A stretch of 34,688 nucleotides of DNA from Blattabacterium cuenoti. Its GTDB lineage: Bacteria > Bacteroidota > Bacteroidia > Flavobacteriales > Blattabacteriaceae. The notes beneath the pieces are model-generated. The model was not told where the DNA came from. It saw nothing but the letters and a program-made list of their open reading frames with translations, and did no database searches. The stretch spans positions 1-34,688 of the forward strand of contig NZ_CP059200.1 in NCBI RefSeq assembly GCF_014251755.1, written 5' to 3'. Positions 8,956-17,231 of the stretch are shown here, one piece after another (position 1 is the stretch's first letter; every line of letters starts with the position of its first letter). The translations under genes and the position numbers were made by a program.

Positions 8956-10563
8956 TTAATTTATCCAAATTCTTTTTGAAATCTGATCATAGATATTATA
9001 TGTGATGGTATATAATAAAATTATGATTATTGTCAATAAACTAATTTTGGAAAGAAAATCTCCATGTTTAATGTAAAAAGTTTTATTTTTATTGAGATAT
9101 ATTTTATGATATAAAAATCCTTCTTTTCCATAAGGAATAGATGATATGATTTCTCCTTTTTCGTTAATAAAACAAGAAATTCCTGTATTTGCAGATCTAG
9201 CTACATATTTTCGATTTTCAATTGCTCTAATCCGAGCATAATGCATATGTTGTTTATGTCCTTGTGATATACCCCACCATCCATCATTAGTAATAATAAC
9301 CATGAGTTCCACATTTTCTTTTCTAAAAAAATTAGAAACATATTCCCCAAAAACAGATTCATAACAAATAATAGGAGCTATTTTTATTCCTAAATAAGGA
9401 TATTGAAAAACAGAAGGATAATTTTCTTTTCCAAGTTCCATGACTGTTCCTCCAAAATTAAGTAATTGATTTCCTAATATAGGTGAAAAAAATTTTTTAT
9501 AAGGAAAAGTTTCTACTGCTGGTACTAATTTAGATTTATGATGAAATTCAATATTTTCATTAGTTCCTATTTGAATCACAGAATTAAAAATGTCAATCCA
9601 TTGTATCTCTTTTTTTTTTTTTGAAAAAATAGGAACGGATTTTTCATTTTTATCTTTATTATGATGTAAAATAATTAATTCTACTCCTGTTATAAACACT
9701 GTGTTTGGAGATTTTTTTTTAAAGTAATCTTTGAATACAGAAATGATTTTATTTTTACTGATATTTTTGATTTGTATTTTGTTTGGAAACATAGTTTCAG
9801 GAGCTATGATAATCATAGATTCTTTAGATATTTTTTGATCTATTAATCTTTTTAATTTTGAAACTAATTTATTTGTTGAAATGAAATATTTTTGATTATA
9901 TGGATCTATGTTAGGTTGCAAAATTAAAACATTTGCAGTACGTTCATACTGATTCCTTTTATATTTCATGTATATAAGATTTGAAATCAAAATCATAAAA
10001 AAAATAATTCCTATATTAAAAAATATTTTTTTATATAATGAGAATATATTTTTATCATTTTTATACTTAATAATGGATTCTGTCAATCCAATATTGACTA
10101 TCCATATCCATATAGATCCTCCTAAAATTCCTGTATATTCATACCATTGAATCCATTCTGTATGATTAGCAAACCCATTTCCCAAATTTAGCCATGGCCA
10201 AGATAATTCCCATTCTAAATGCATTTTTTCAAATGAAATCCATAAACAAACCAAAAATACATATCCTATTCTTTTATCTTTTACATGTCTTTTAATCCAT
10301 GAATAAAAAAAAAAAATAATTGACATAAAAAAAGAATTAAAAAACACAGGAATTAAATAGGCTTCTATAGCAAAAGTTCCATTAGTTCTTTTTGCATAAG
10401 ATAACCACTGTGTAGAAATAGAATTCCATGTTAAAAAAGTAATAAAAGAAAACAATAAAATATAAAATAAAGAATGATTCAAATAATTCTCTACATATAA
10501 TAAAGGAATAAAAGCTACAAATAAATATATGGGACATCCATCAGTAGGCCATCCTAATCCCAA
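8956..10563 (-). CDS. lnt: Apolipoprotein N-acyltransferase (start codon unclear, probably further upstream)
   Basis: Lnt adds the third acyl chain to the N-terminal cysteine of lipoproteins in the inner membrane. The product has several N-terminal membrane segments, a periplasmic nitrilase-like domain, and a final membrane helix (about 505-525). The catalytic triad is visible: E256 (APETMFP), K345 (KSKLVPAVETFP) and C400 (PIICYESVFGEY), counting from a TTG at 10563. That TTG gives MGLGWPTDG, which begins in the middle of the family's first membrane segment. The frame stays open upstream to 10629, and codons from 10611 would read IKKIEFFIYSVFSGILLGLGW, a good family-like N-terminus, but the codon there is ATA and no ATG or GTG is available. 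The real start is therefore probably ATA at 10611 or ATT at 10602 (551 or 548 residues). A run of 13 A lies inside the gene (plus-strand T run 9610-9622). Confidence 0.9.
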   Translation of the reverse strand: MGLGWPTDGCPIYLFVAFIPLLYVENYLNHSLFYILLFSFITFLTWNSISTQWLSYAKRTNGTFAIEAYLIPVFFNSFFMSIIFFFYSWIKRHVKDKRIGYVFLVCLWISFEKMHLEWELSWPWLNLGNGFANHTEWIQWYEYTGILGGSIWIWIVNIGLTESIIKYKNDKNIFSLYKKIFFNIGIIFFMILISNLIYMKYKRNQYERTANVLILQPNIDPYNQKYFISTNKLVSKLKRLIDQKISKESMIIIAPETMFPNKIQIKNISKNKIISVFKDYFKKKSPNTVFITGVELIILHHNKDKNEKSVPIFSKKKKEIQWIDIFNSVIQIGTNENIEFHHKSKLVPAVETFPYKKFFSPILGNQLLNFGGTVMELGKENYPSVFQYPYLGIKIAPIICYESVFGEYVSNFFRKENVELMVIITNDGWWGISQGHKQHMHYARIRAIENRKYVARSANTGISCFINEKGEIISSIPYGKEGFLYHKIYLNKNKTFYIKHGDFLSKISLLTIIIILLYTITYNIYDQISKRIWIN

Positions 10564-10647
10564 TAAAATTCCCGAAAATACACTATATATAAAAAATTCA
10601 ATTTTTTTTATGTTGTGTAAAATTTTAACTTACTGTTTGTTAACCAG

Positions 10648-11051
10648 TGGAGCTGGCGGGATTCGAACCCGCGTCCAAACAAGTAGTATAAAAGATTTCT
10701 ACATATTTATCCAAAAATTTTTATATTTTTTTATCCAAGTTTTGGATCTTGAATAAAAACTTTAGATTCAAAATTTAATTTCAGAGAACTTAAGAATCAT
10801 CTGTTTTCTTATCCTTAATACTTTTGAGTACCTCTATATCAGAAATTATAAGGAAAAATTTCTGAGAGATATTTTGCTTCTGCATTTTATGCAGACTAAG
10901 CTATAACGTTTTTAACAACATTAAGCAGCAAAAGCGTATTCTTTTTCGCCATTTATATATTTTGTAACGCTTGATTTTCGTGTGATACCTTACGTGACAC
11001 GATATGCTTTCTTCTATAACTAATCTTGCTGTCAAATCCAAAATCAGCCCC
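10648..11051 (-). ncRNA. ssrA: tmRNA (ssrA)
   Basis: tmRNA rescues stalled ribosomes by acting as tRNA-Ala and then as a short mRNA. The 5' end (minus strand) is GGGGCTGATTTTGGATTTGA at 11051, and the 3' end is a T-arm reading GGTTCGAATCC followed by CGCCAGCTCC and A at 10648. The seven acceptor-stem bases GGGGCTG pair with CAGCTCC (one G-U). The bases after the discriminator are not CCA, so CCA would be added after transcription. Length is about 404 nt, as expected for one-piece tmRNA. It sits between rodA and lnt on the same strand. An isolated tRNA was considered because of the T-arm, but the 5' half, tag frame and spacing fit tmRNA. Confidence 0.96.
10921..10950 (-). other. tmRNA-encoded proteolysis tag GEKEYAFAA
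   Basis: Inside ssrA the minus strand reads GGC GAA AAA GAA TAC GCT TTT GCT GCT TAA. This gives the tag GEKEYAFAA plus stop, with GGC as the likely resume codon. The tag ends in -AA with an aromatic/aliphatic residue before it, as in degradation tags recognised by ClpXP-type proteases. The usual leucine of -ALAA is phenylalanine here. Confidence 0.88.
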
Positions 11052-11078
11052 CATTTATTCTTCTTACAAAAGAATGAT

Positions 11079-12323
11079 CTAGATCAAACTGGTTTGATCT
11101 GATGCATCTATTCTTATAAAGATAAATAATAAAACCGTAAAAGACCAAAGAGATGATCCTCCATAACTAAAAAAAGGTAAAACAATTCCTATTGTAGGAA
11201 AAAGACCCATAACCATCCCTAAATTAATAATAAAATGAATAAAAAGAATATTTCCAACTGAATATCCAAAAATTCTTCCAAAAATATTTTTTTGCCTTTC
11301 AGATAAAAAATAAATACGACTAATAAATAATAAATAAAATATAATCAAAATTACACTTCCTATAAAACCCCATTCTTCTCCTACTGTACAAAAAATATAA
11401 TCAGTATGTTGTTCAGGAACAAATTTTCCTTTTGTAACAGTTCCTTTTTGATATCCCTTTCCAAAGAATTTTCCAGAACCAATAGCTGTTTTAGAATATA
11501 ATAAATTATATCCTACATTATCTCTATATTTTCTGTCAAATTCATTTTGAAATAAAATATTGATTCTATCTTTATGATGTTGTTTAAAAAATTTTTGAAA
11601 AAAAAATGGAGAAAAAAAAGAAAAAACTGAAAAACTAATAAATAAGAATATATAAAAAAATAAATCTATAAATGATAGATATTTTTTTTGAAAAAAAAAT
11701 AAAAAAATAAAACTAATAAATAAAAGTAAAATGACGATCCAAGGCGATAAGTTTATCGAAACTACAAACAATAAAATATAAAATAAAAAATAAAGTATAA
11801 AAGAGATAGATAAACCTTCTCTATATAAAGTAAGAAGAAAAGAAGAAAAAACTATAGAAGAACCAGGATCTGGTTGTAACAATATCAAAAAAGAGGGTAA
11901 CACTAATATAATAGATATATGTAATAATGCTTTATTATTATTCTCTATATTCTCCTGACTCATAATATGAGCGATCATCAAAGATGTTGATATTTTAGCT
12001 AATTCAGATGGTTGAAAACTAATAGGGCCAAAAACATACCAAGATTTTGAACCATTTATATTTTTTCCCAAAAAAAATACTCCAATTAAAAGAAATAACG
12101 TAAACAAAAATAAAAATGGTGTTATGTGCTTATAATGAATAGGTTTAAATAAAAAAATAACAAATATGAAAAAAAAACTTAATAATATCCATATTAATTG
12201 TTTTTCTGCTTTTTCTGGAGATACGGAATATAAATTCATACATCCAAAAAAAATCATTGTCATATAAATGATAACAATTATCCAATCTATATTTCTAAAC
12301 AATATTTTATTTCTTTTGATCAA
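11079..12323 (-). CDS. rodA: Rod-shape peptidoglycan glycosyltransferase RodA
   Basis: RodA is the SEDS-family lipid II polymerase of the elongation machinery and works with PBP2 in the inner membrane. The 414-residue product is almost entirely membrane helices and carries family motifs: GPISFQPSELAKIS in the first half, a SKTAIGSGKFFGKGYQKGT loop, FVPEQHTDYIFCTVGEEWG, and the C-terminal VLPFFSYGGSSLW. Family length is 370-420. The ATG at 12323 overlaps the 3' end of the PBP2 gene by 17 bases, so translation is probably coupled. Retention of rodA next to mrdA and mreBCD says rod-type elongation is kept. FtsW is the main alternative, but the pairing with PBP2 favours RodA. Confidence 0.93.
   Translation of the reverse strand: MIKRNKILFRNIDWIIVIIYMTMIFFGCMNLYSVSPEKAEKQLIWILLSFFFIFVIFLFKPIHYKHITPFLFLFTLFLLIGVFFLGKNINGSKSWYVFGPISFQPSELAKISTSLMIAHIMSQENIENNNKALLHISIILVLPSFLILLQPDPGSSIVFSSFLLTLYREGLSISFILYFLFYILLFVVSINLSPWIVILLLFISFIFLFFFQKKYLSFIDLFFYIFLFISFSVFSFFSPFFFQKFFKQHHKDRINILFQNEFDRKYRDNVGYNLLYSKTAIGSGKFFGKGYQKGTVTKGKFVPEQHTDYIFCTVGEEWGFIGSVILIIFYLLFISRIYFLSERQKNIFGRIFGYSVGNILFIHFIINLGMVMGLFPTIGIVLPFFSYGGSSLWSFTVLLFIFIRIDASDQTSLI
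11081..11100 (-). repeat. Perfect 9-bp inverted repeat at the 3' end of rodA
   Basis: agatcaaac and gtttgatct are perfect reverse complements separated by two bases, and lie over the last codons and stop of rodA, about 30 bases upstream of ssrA. A second weaker hairpin (attctt / aagaat on the minus strand, about 11057-11075) follows. These could be a 3'-end or processing signal between rodA mRNA and tmRNA. There is no U-tract, so a classical terminator is not supported. Confidence 0.4.
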
Positions 12324-14211
12324 TAGAATTTTTTGTGTAAAAATTATTAAATTTTTTCATTTTTGCTATTGAACTATATATTTTTTGTAGTCCTGATGTC
12401 ATTATTTTTTTTTCAAGATTTTTTCTATTCACATTATTTGTTATATACTTTTCTGCAATAAGACTAGCAATAGGTCCAGCCCAACGAGATCCAAATCCTC
12501 CATTTTCTATAATAACAGAAATAGCAATTTTAGGATCTTCTACGGGAGCAAATAATATAAAAATAGAATGATCGGGTAAAGAAACTATTTTATGATTTAC
12601 TTTAATAAAATTCTGAGAAGTTCCTGTTTTTCCAGCCATTCTAATGTCAGATGATTTGAAACTTTTTCCAGTTCCAATAATGAAAACTTTTTCCATTCCA
12701 TTAATAATGAAATCAAAATATTTACTTTTAACTTTAGTATATTTAGCTATAGTATAATTAGGATTGGATATCGGTTGATGATTAATTCGTTTTACTATAT
12801 GTGGAGTATAAAAAAAACCCCGATTTGCTATGGCACAAACCATATTAGCTAACTGCATAGGAGTTACATTGATTTCCCCTTGACCAATACTATTAGAAAT
12901 GATCGTAATGGCATTCCATTTTGTTGTTCCGTATTTTTTATTATAATAATCTCCGGAAGGAATAATACCTTTTTCTCCTGTAGCTAAATCATTATATAAA
13001 TAATTCCCAAAACCAAAACTTTTTATGATATCACACCATTCATTCACTCCTTTTGTCAAATTTTTTGGATATTTTTCTATAACACGTTTATAAACTTGTG
13101 CAAAATAGTTATTACAAGAAACAGCGACAGCCGTTTCTACCCCTATAGGAAATCCATGAAATCCAGAATGACAATGAATTCTTTTTTTTCCATATTTGAA
13201 TCCCTTATAACATATAAAAGTAGTATTGGGATCTACAACTTCCATTTGAAGACCTGCTAACTCAGTTAGTAATTTAAATGGAGAAGCTGGTGGATAACGA
13301 GCTTGTGTGGTTCGATCAAATAAAGGGTTGTCTATTGTATTTTTTATTAATTTTTGAAATTCTTTAGAACGATTTAGCCCTACAAACAAATTAGGATTGT
13401 TAATGGGACTAGAAACCAAAGATAAAATTTCTCCATTTTTAGGATTTATAGCGACTATTCCTCCTTTTTTTTGATACATCAGCTGTTCTGCATAATTTTG
13501 CAAATTCCAATCTATAGTTAAAGAAATATCATCACCACTTATAGCTTTTACATTATTTTTACTATTGTTATACCCTCCTATAATACACCCTTTTCTATCT
13601 CTTAACCAATATTTTACCCCTTTTTTTCCTCTCAAAACTTTTTCATAAGATTTTTCTACCCCAGCCCAACCAATAAAATCTCCTATTTGATAATAATTAG
13701 ATTCTTTTTTAATATCTTTTTGAGTTACTTCTCCTATATATCCTAAAACATTAGCTGAACTTTCTACTTTATAATCCCTAAGAGAACGTTTTGTCCAATC
13801 AAATCCTTTGTATTTATAAAGTTTTTCTTGTATAGTGGCAAATTTTTCTTTAGAAATAAAAGGTAAAAAAACAGATGGTAAATATTTAGAATACGCTTTT
13901 GCTTTTTCTAAATTTTTATAAAAAATATTTTTCTCAATTCCTACAAGATTACAAAATTCCATAATATTAAAATGTTCATCTATAAGAATAGGAACAACTA
14001 TTAACTCGTAAATAGATTTGTTAAAAACCAAAAGATTTTCATTTCTGTCAAAAATAGAACCTCTTTCAGGAATAATAATTTCTTGTTTAATAGAAGTATT
14101 AAATGCATTCAAAATATACTTTTCCGTATATATTTGTATATAAAATAGCCTAATTATAAAAATAATACCGAAAAAACTTAACAAAATATAAAAATTATAT
14201 AATTTTTTCAA
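12307..14211 (-). CDS. mrdA: Penicillin-binding protein 2 (peptidoglycan transpeptidase of elongation)
   Basis: PBP2 cross-links peptidoglycan during cell elongation with RodA and MreBCD. The 634-residue protein has one N-terminal membrane anchor (about 5-27), a PBP dimerisation region beginning with the PERGSIFDRN motif (48-57), and a transpeptidase domain (about 245-590). Active-site motifs are intact: SPFK with nucleophile S310, SCN at 365-367 and KTG at 528-530. The residue before the catalytic serine is alanine (PPASPFK), where PPGSTFK is common. The start overlaps the mreD stop by 4 bases and its end overlaps rodA by 17, so it is part of the mreB-rodA operon. Confidence 0.95.
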   Translation of the reverse strand: MKKLYNFYILLSFFGIIFIIRLFYIQIYTEKYILNAFNTSIKQEIIIPERGSIFDRNENLLVFNKSIYELIVVPILIDEHFNIMEFCNLVGIEKNIFYKNLEKAKAYSKYLPSVFLPFISKEKFATIQEKLYKYKGFDWTKRSLRDYKVESSANVLGYIGEVTQKDIKKESNYYQIGDFIGWAGVEKSYEKVLRGKKGVKYWLRDRKGCIIGGYNNSKNNVKAISGDDISLTIDWNLQNYAEQLMYQKKGGIVAINPKNGEILSLVSSPINNPNLFVGLNRSKEFQKLIKNTIDNPLFDRTTQARYPPASPFKLLTELAGLQMEVVDPNTTFICYKGFKYGKKRIHCHSGFHGFPIGVETAVAVSCNNYFAQVYKRVIEKYPKNLTKGVNEWCDIIKSFGFGNYLYNDLATGEKGIIPSGDYYNKKYGTTKWNAITIISNSIGQGEINVTPMQLANMVCAIANRGFFYTPHIVKRINHQPISNPNYTIAKYTKVKSKYFDFIINGMEKVFIIGTGKSFKSSDIRMAGKTGTSQNFIKVNHKIVSLPDHSIFILFAPVEDPKIAISVIIENGGFGSRWAGPIASLIAEKYITNNVNRKNLEKKIMTSGLQKIYSSIAKMKKFNNFYTKNSIDQKK

Positions 14212-14723
14212 TGTTTAATTTTTCTGAAAAAAAAATATATAATACATAAAATAGTTGTAAAAATACTGCTTAATATTGTTCTAAATAAAACAATTCTATT
14301 AAAAATAGTTCCTTTCAACATTTCTAATATTAATAAAGAAAAATGATGTATAACAACTAAAGAAAATATATAAAGCATTTTCCTAATCAAAGGCAATTCA
14401 TAAATTGAAAAATCATTTCTATTTATAAAATTTTTTCCATCAAAAAAATGGAGAAATTTTAGTCTTAAAAAAGCAGATAAAGTAGAAGAAAAAGCATGAA
14501 ACCCTCCAGTATTCATACAATGATCTATCACCCATCCTATTAAAAATGATAAGAATAAAAATACAAATTTATTTTTATTGTATGGATATACTAGTATAAA
14601 AAGAACATATATATAAGAATAGCATCTTAAGAATAAAAATAAGGGATTTAATATTGATATTTGAATTAAACAAAGAAAAAAAATATAAAAGACAGAAATA
14701 ATAAAATTTTTAATTAAATTCAT
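14208..14723 (-). CDS. mreD: Rod shape-determining protein MreD (probable)
   Basis: MreD is a small inner-membrane partner of MreC in the elongation complex. The 171-residue protein is nearly all hydrophobic, with about five membrane segments and short charged loops, and includes a conserved-looking FLIGWVIDHCMNTGGFHAFS stretch. Sequence alone is weak for this fast-evolving family. The call rests mainly on position: the ATG shares a base with the mreC stop (TAATG) and the 3' end overlaps mrdA by 4 bases, exactly the mreC-mreD-mrdA order. Length is normal for MreD. Confidence 0.85.
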   Translation of the reverse strand: MNLIKNFIISVFYIFFLCLIQISILNPLFLFLRCYSYIYVLFILVYPYNKNKFVFLFLSFLIGWVIDHCMNTGGFHAFSSTLSAFLRLKFLHFFDGKNFINRNDFSIYELPLIRKMLYIFSLVVIHHFSLLILEMLKGTIFNRIVLFRTILSSIFTTILCIIYFFFRKIKH

Positions 14724-15556
14724 TATTTATTTTCAACTTTATAAAGTTGAACATTATCCCATTCTTCTTTTAATAAATTTTTCACAACATAAGCATTTTC
14801 TATCGTAGAAAAATTAGCCATGAGTTTCACTTTTATAATATAATTTGCATGTTCTTCATCCAATTTATAAGAATAAACTCTTCCAATAGGAATTCCTTCA
14901 GGAAAAGTCACTGATTTACCATCTGTTTCTACAATATCTCCTTTATGGATAGTGGAATGTCTGGGTATATCATATAAAACTACATATTCATAATTCAATC
15001 CATCCCAACTCAGAGTTCCAAAATATTTATTTTTCTTTAGTCTGGCATTAACTTTAATTTTTTGATTTAAAAGAGAAATCGCAATACTAAAATGTGGAGA
15101 AGTTTTTATAATAATTCCTGCAATTCCATTATATAATATAATCCCCATATCTGGTTTTATTTCATCTATACTTCCTTTGTTTATAGTTATATAATTTTCC
15201 TGTTCATGAATACTGTTATTTATAATTTGTACTGGAGTAAAGGTATATTGTTGTAAATAATTAATATCCTCTTTTTTAAAATCCTTAGATATTTTTCTTA
15301 TTTTAGAAAATATTTGAGCATCATGTAATCTTTTATTTTCATTTAAAAGTTTTTTATTTTCAATTTCTAATAAAAAATAATTCCGAAGTTTATGGATAGT
15401 CTCATAAATTTTTCCAATCATAAAATTGGAAGAACCTTCATAAATATATTGGTGAAATTTTGAATTTGAAAAAGAAAGAAAAATAGCAGCGGATTCCAGT
15501 AAAAAAAAGAAAATAAAAAAACGACATTTCAAAAAAAAATTAAAAAATTCACGCAT
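14723..15556 (-). CDS. mreC: Rod shape-determining protein MreC
   Basis: MreC is a periplasmic scaffold, anchored in the inner membrane, that links MreB to PBP2 and RodA. The 277-residue product has one N-terminal membrane helix (about 8-28), a coiled-coil region (about 55-85, ENKKLLNENKRLHDAQ) and the two beta-barrel domains, with family stretches NKGSIDEIKPDMGIILYNGIAG split over about 125-146 and IPRHSTIHKGDIVETDG near 195-211. It follows mreB after 18 bases and overlaps mreD by one base. Confidence 0.93.
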   Translation of the reverse strand: MREFFNFFLKCRFFIFFFLLESAAIFLSFSNSKFHQYIYEGSSNFMIGKIYETIHKLRNYFLLEIENKKLLNENKRLHDAQIFSKIRKISKDFKKEDINYLQQYTFTPVQIINNSIHEQENYITINKGSIDEIKPDMGIILYNGIAGIIIKTSPHFSIAISLLNQKIKVNARLKKNKYFGTLSWDGLNYEYVVLYDIPRHSTIHKGDIVETDGKSVTFPEGIPIGRVYSYKLDEEHANYIIKVKLMANFSTIENAYVVKNLLKEEWDNVQLYKVENK

Positions 15557-15574
15557 AAAATTAATCTATCAACC

Positions 15575-16615
15575 CTATTTCATTAAAAATGTAAATTTAT
15601 CAATATTTTTTAGGGCGACTCCTGTCCCTTTTACTACAGCTCTCAAAGGATCCTCTACTAAAGAAACAGAAAGACCTGTTTTATTGGAGATCCTTTTATC
15701 TAATCCTCTTAGAAGAGAACCTCCACCCGCCATATATATTCCTGTTTTATAAATATCTGCTGCAAGTTCCGGTGGAGTTCTAGAAAGGGTTTCCATTACG
15801 GCATCCTCAATTCGTAAAATCGATTTATCTAGGGCTGGAATTGTTTCTTTATAAGAAAGATTCATTTCTTTAGGTTTTCCTGTAGGAAGATCTCTTCCTT
15901 GTATATGAATATCATCTGGAGGATTTTCTATGGATTCCATAGCCGCTCCTATATCTATTTTTATTTTTTCGGCAGTTCGTTCTCCAATATACAGATTATA
16001 TTTAGAACGAAGAAAATAGGCTATATCATTTGTAAAAACATCTCCAGCTATTTTTATAGATTTTTGACAGACTATTCCTCCTAAAGCTATTACTCCACAT
16101 TCTGTTGTTCCACCTCCTATATCAATGATCATATTTCCTTCTGCTTTAGTTACAGAAATTCCTGAACCAATAGCAGCGGCCATAGGTTCTTCAATAAGAT
16201 AAACTTCTTTAGCATTAAGATGTTGAGCGGAGTCTTTTACTGCTCTTTTTTCTACTTCTGTTATTCCAGATGGAATGCAAATTACCATTGTTAATGATGG
16301 AGTAAAAAATTTGTTATTAACACCTGGAACTTTTTTTAGGAACTCTTTGATCATTAATTCTGCCACTTGATAATCGGCAATGACTCCATCTTTCAATGGT
16401 TTGTATATTTTAATATTTTCATGTGTTTTACCCTGCATTTGTTTAGCTTCCTCCCCTACGGCTAACACTTTTTTTGTTCTCACATCTATAGCTATTATCG
16501 AAGGCAAATCTACTATTACTTTGTTATTATGCATGATCAGTGTATTTGCTGTTCCTAAATCTATAGCTATTTCTTGAGTAAAAATATTTTTCATAAAGTC
16601 AACGACTAATCCCAT
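15575..16615 (-). CDS. mreB: Actin-like rod shape-determining protein MreB
   Basis: MreB polymerises under the inner membrane and directs elongation machinery. Actin-fold motifs are intact: phosphate-1 loop DLGTANT at 19-25, phosphate-2 IDIGGGTTECGV, and the adenosine motif MAGGGSLLRGLDKRI near the C-terminus. I chose the ATG at 16615 (MGLVVDFMKNIFTQEIAIDLG) because MreB normally begins within about 20 residues of this motif. A longer frame to 16714 would add 33 unlike residues and overlap the divergent folK. An ATG at 16594 is a possible alternative. First gene of the mreB-mreC-mreD-mrdA-rodA unit; the 60-base divergent gap to folK must hold or border its promoter, but no clear -7 box is seen. 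Confidence 0.95.
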   Translation of the reverse strand: MGLVVDFMKNIFTQEIAIDLGTANTLIMHNNKVIVDLPSIIAIDVRTKKVLAVGEEAKQMQGKTHENIKIYKPLKDGVIADYQVAELMIKEFLKKVPGVNNKFFTPSLTMVICIPSGITEVEKRAVKDSAQHLNAKEVYLIEEPMAAAIGSGISVTKAEGNMIIDIGGGTTECGVIALGGIVCQKSIKIAGDVFTNDIAYFLRSKYNLYIGERTAEKIKIDIGAAMESIENPPDDIHIQGRDLPTGKPKEMNLSYKETIPALDKSILRIEDAVMETLSRTPPELAADIYKTGIYMAGGGSLLRGLDKRISNKTGLSVSLVEDPLRAVVKGTGVALKNIDKFTFLMK

Positions 16616-16675
16616 TAATATTTTTTGTATGAAAATATCTACATAATTTAAATAAAAATACAGTTTTTCAGTATA

Positions 16676-17200
16676 TTGAATAAATATGTTAATAATTTTT
16701 TTTTGAAAGAACATGATGTCTTTTTGTTACAAGGAAGTAACAAAGAAAATAAAAAAAAATATTTGGACCAATCTTTAATTTTGATATCGGAACAAATTGG
16801 AAAGGTTATTAAAATTTCATCATATTTTGAAAGTGAAGCATGGAATATGAAAAATTCTTCTATTTTTTATAATAGAGCTTTATACATAAAAACAAATTAT
16901 TCTCCTATTGATCTGTTAAAAAAAATTTTGAATATAGAATTTTTTATAGGAAGAAGAAAAAATTCTTGTCAAGGACAGTATCAAAATCGAGAAATCGATA
17001 TAGATATTTTATTTTATGATCATATCATGATTTATAGTTTTATTTTGAAAATTCCACATCCATTATTACATTTAAGAAGATTTGTTTTAGAACCTATGTG
17101 TGAAATTGCTCCAAATAAAAGTCATCCAATATTTAATTTAACTATCCTAGAAATTTTAGGATTATGTATAGATAAATTATATGTAAAAAAAATTTTATAA
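16676..17200 (+). CDS. folK: 2-amino-4-hydroxy-6-hydroxymethyldihydropteridine pyrophosphokinase (HPPK)
   Basis: HPPK transfers pyrophosphate from ATP to the pterin precursor in folate synthesis. The product shows the GSN loop near the N-terminus (LLQGSNK, 18-23), FYNRALYI (64-71), and the signature REIDIDILFY (105-114) with Mg-binding D108 and D110. The end of the core is IPHPLLHLRRFVLEPMCEIAP (126-146, key residues H128, R134, R135). No ATG exists upstream of residue 58, so the start is TTG: 16676 gives 174 residues, and TTG at 16703 gives 165 residues starting nearer the GSN loop and may be the better choice. It leads the plus-strand run into lptD. Confidence 0.92.
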   Translation: MNKYVNNFFLKEHDVFLLQGSNKENKKKYLDQSLILISEQIGKVIKISSYFESEAWNMKNSSIFYNRALYIKTNYSPIDLLKKILNIEFFIGRRKNSCQGQYQNREIDIDILFYDHIMIYSFILKIPHPLLHLRRFVLEPMCEIAPNKSHPIFNLTILEILGLCIDKLYVKKIL

Positions 17201-17231
17201 TGAATTTTCCTTATTATATTAAATAAAAAAT

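Noticed and set aside
10648-10690. Possible stand-alone tRNA from the T-arm and acceptor sequence
   Set aside because: There is no tRNA anticodon or D arm next to it; the paired 5' acceptor strand and the tag frame lie about 100-400 bases away, which fits tmRNA.
10529-10756. Plus-strand frame of 75 codons containing SGAGGIRTR
   Set aside because: The SGAGGIRTR part is the antisense of the tmRNA 3' T-arm, a well-known source of false hypothetical proteins; the rest is antisense to the start of lnt.
16616-16714. 33-residue N-terminal extension of mreB
   Set aside because: The extension does not resemble MreB, passes the canonical start and overlaps folK; the ATG at 16615 is better.
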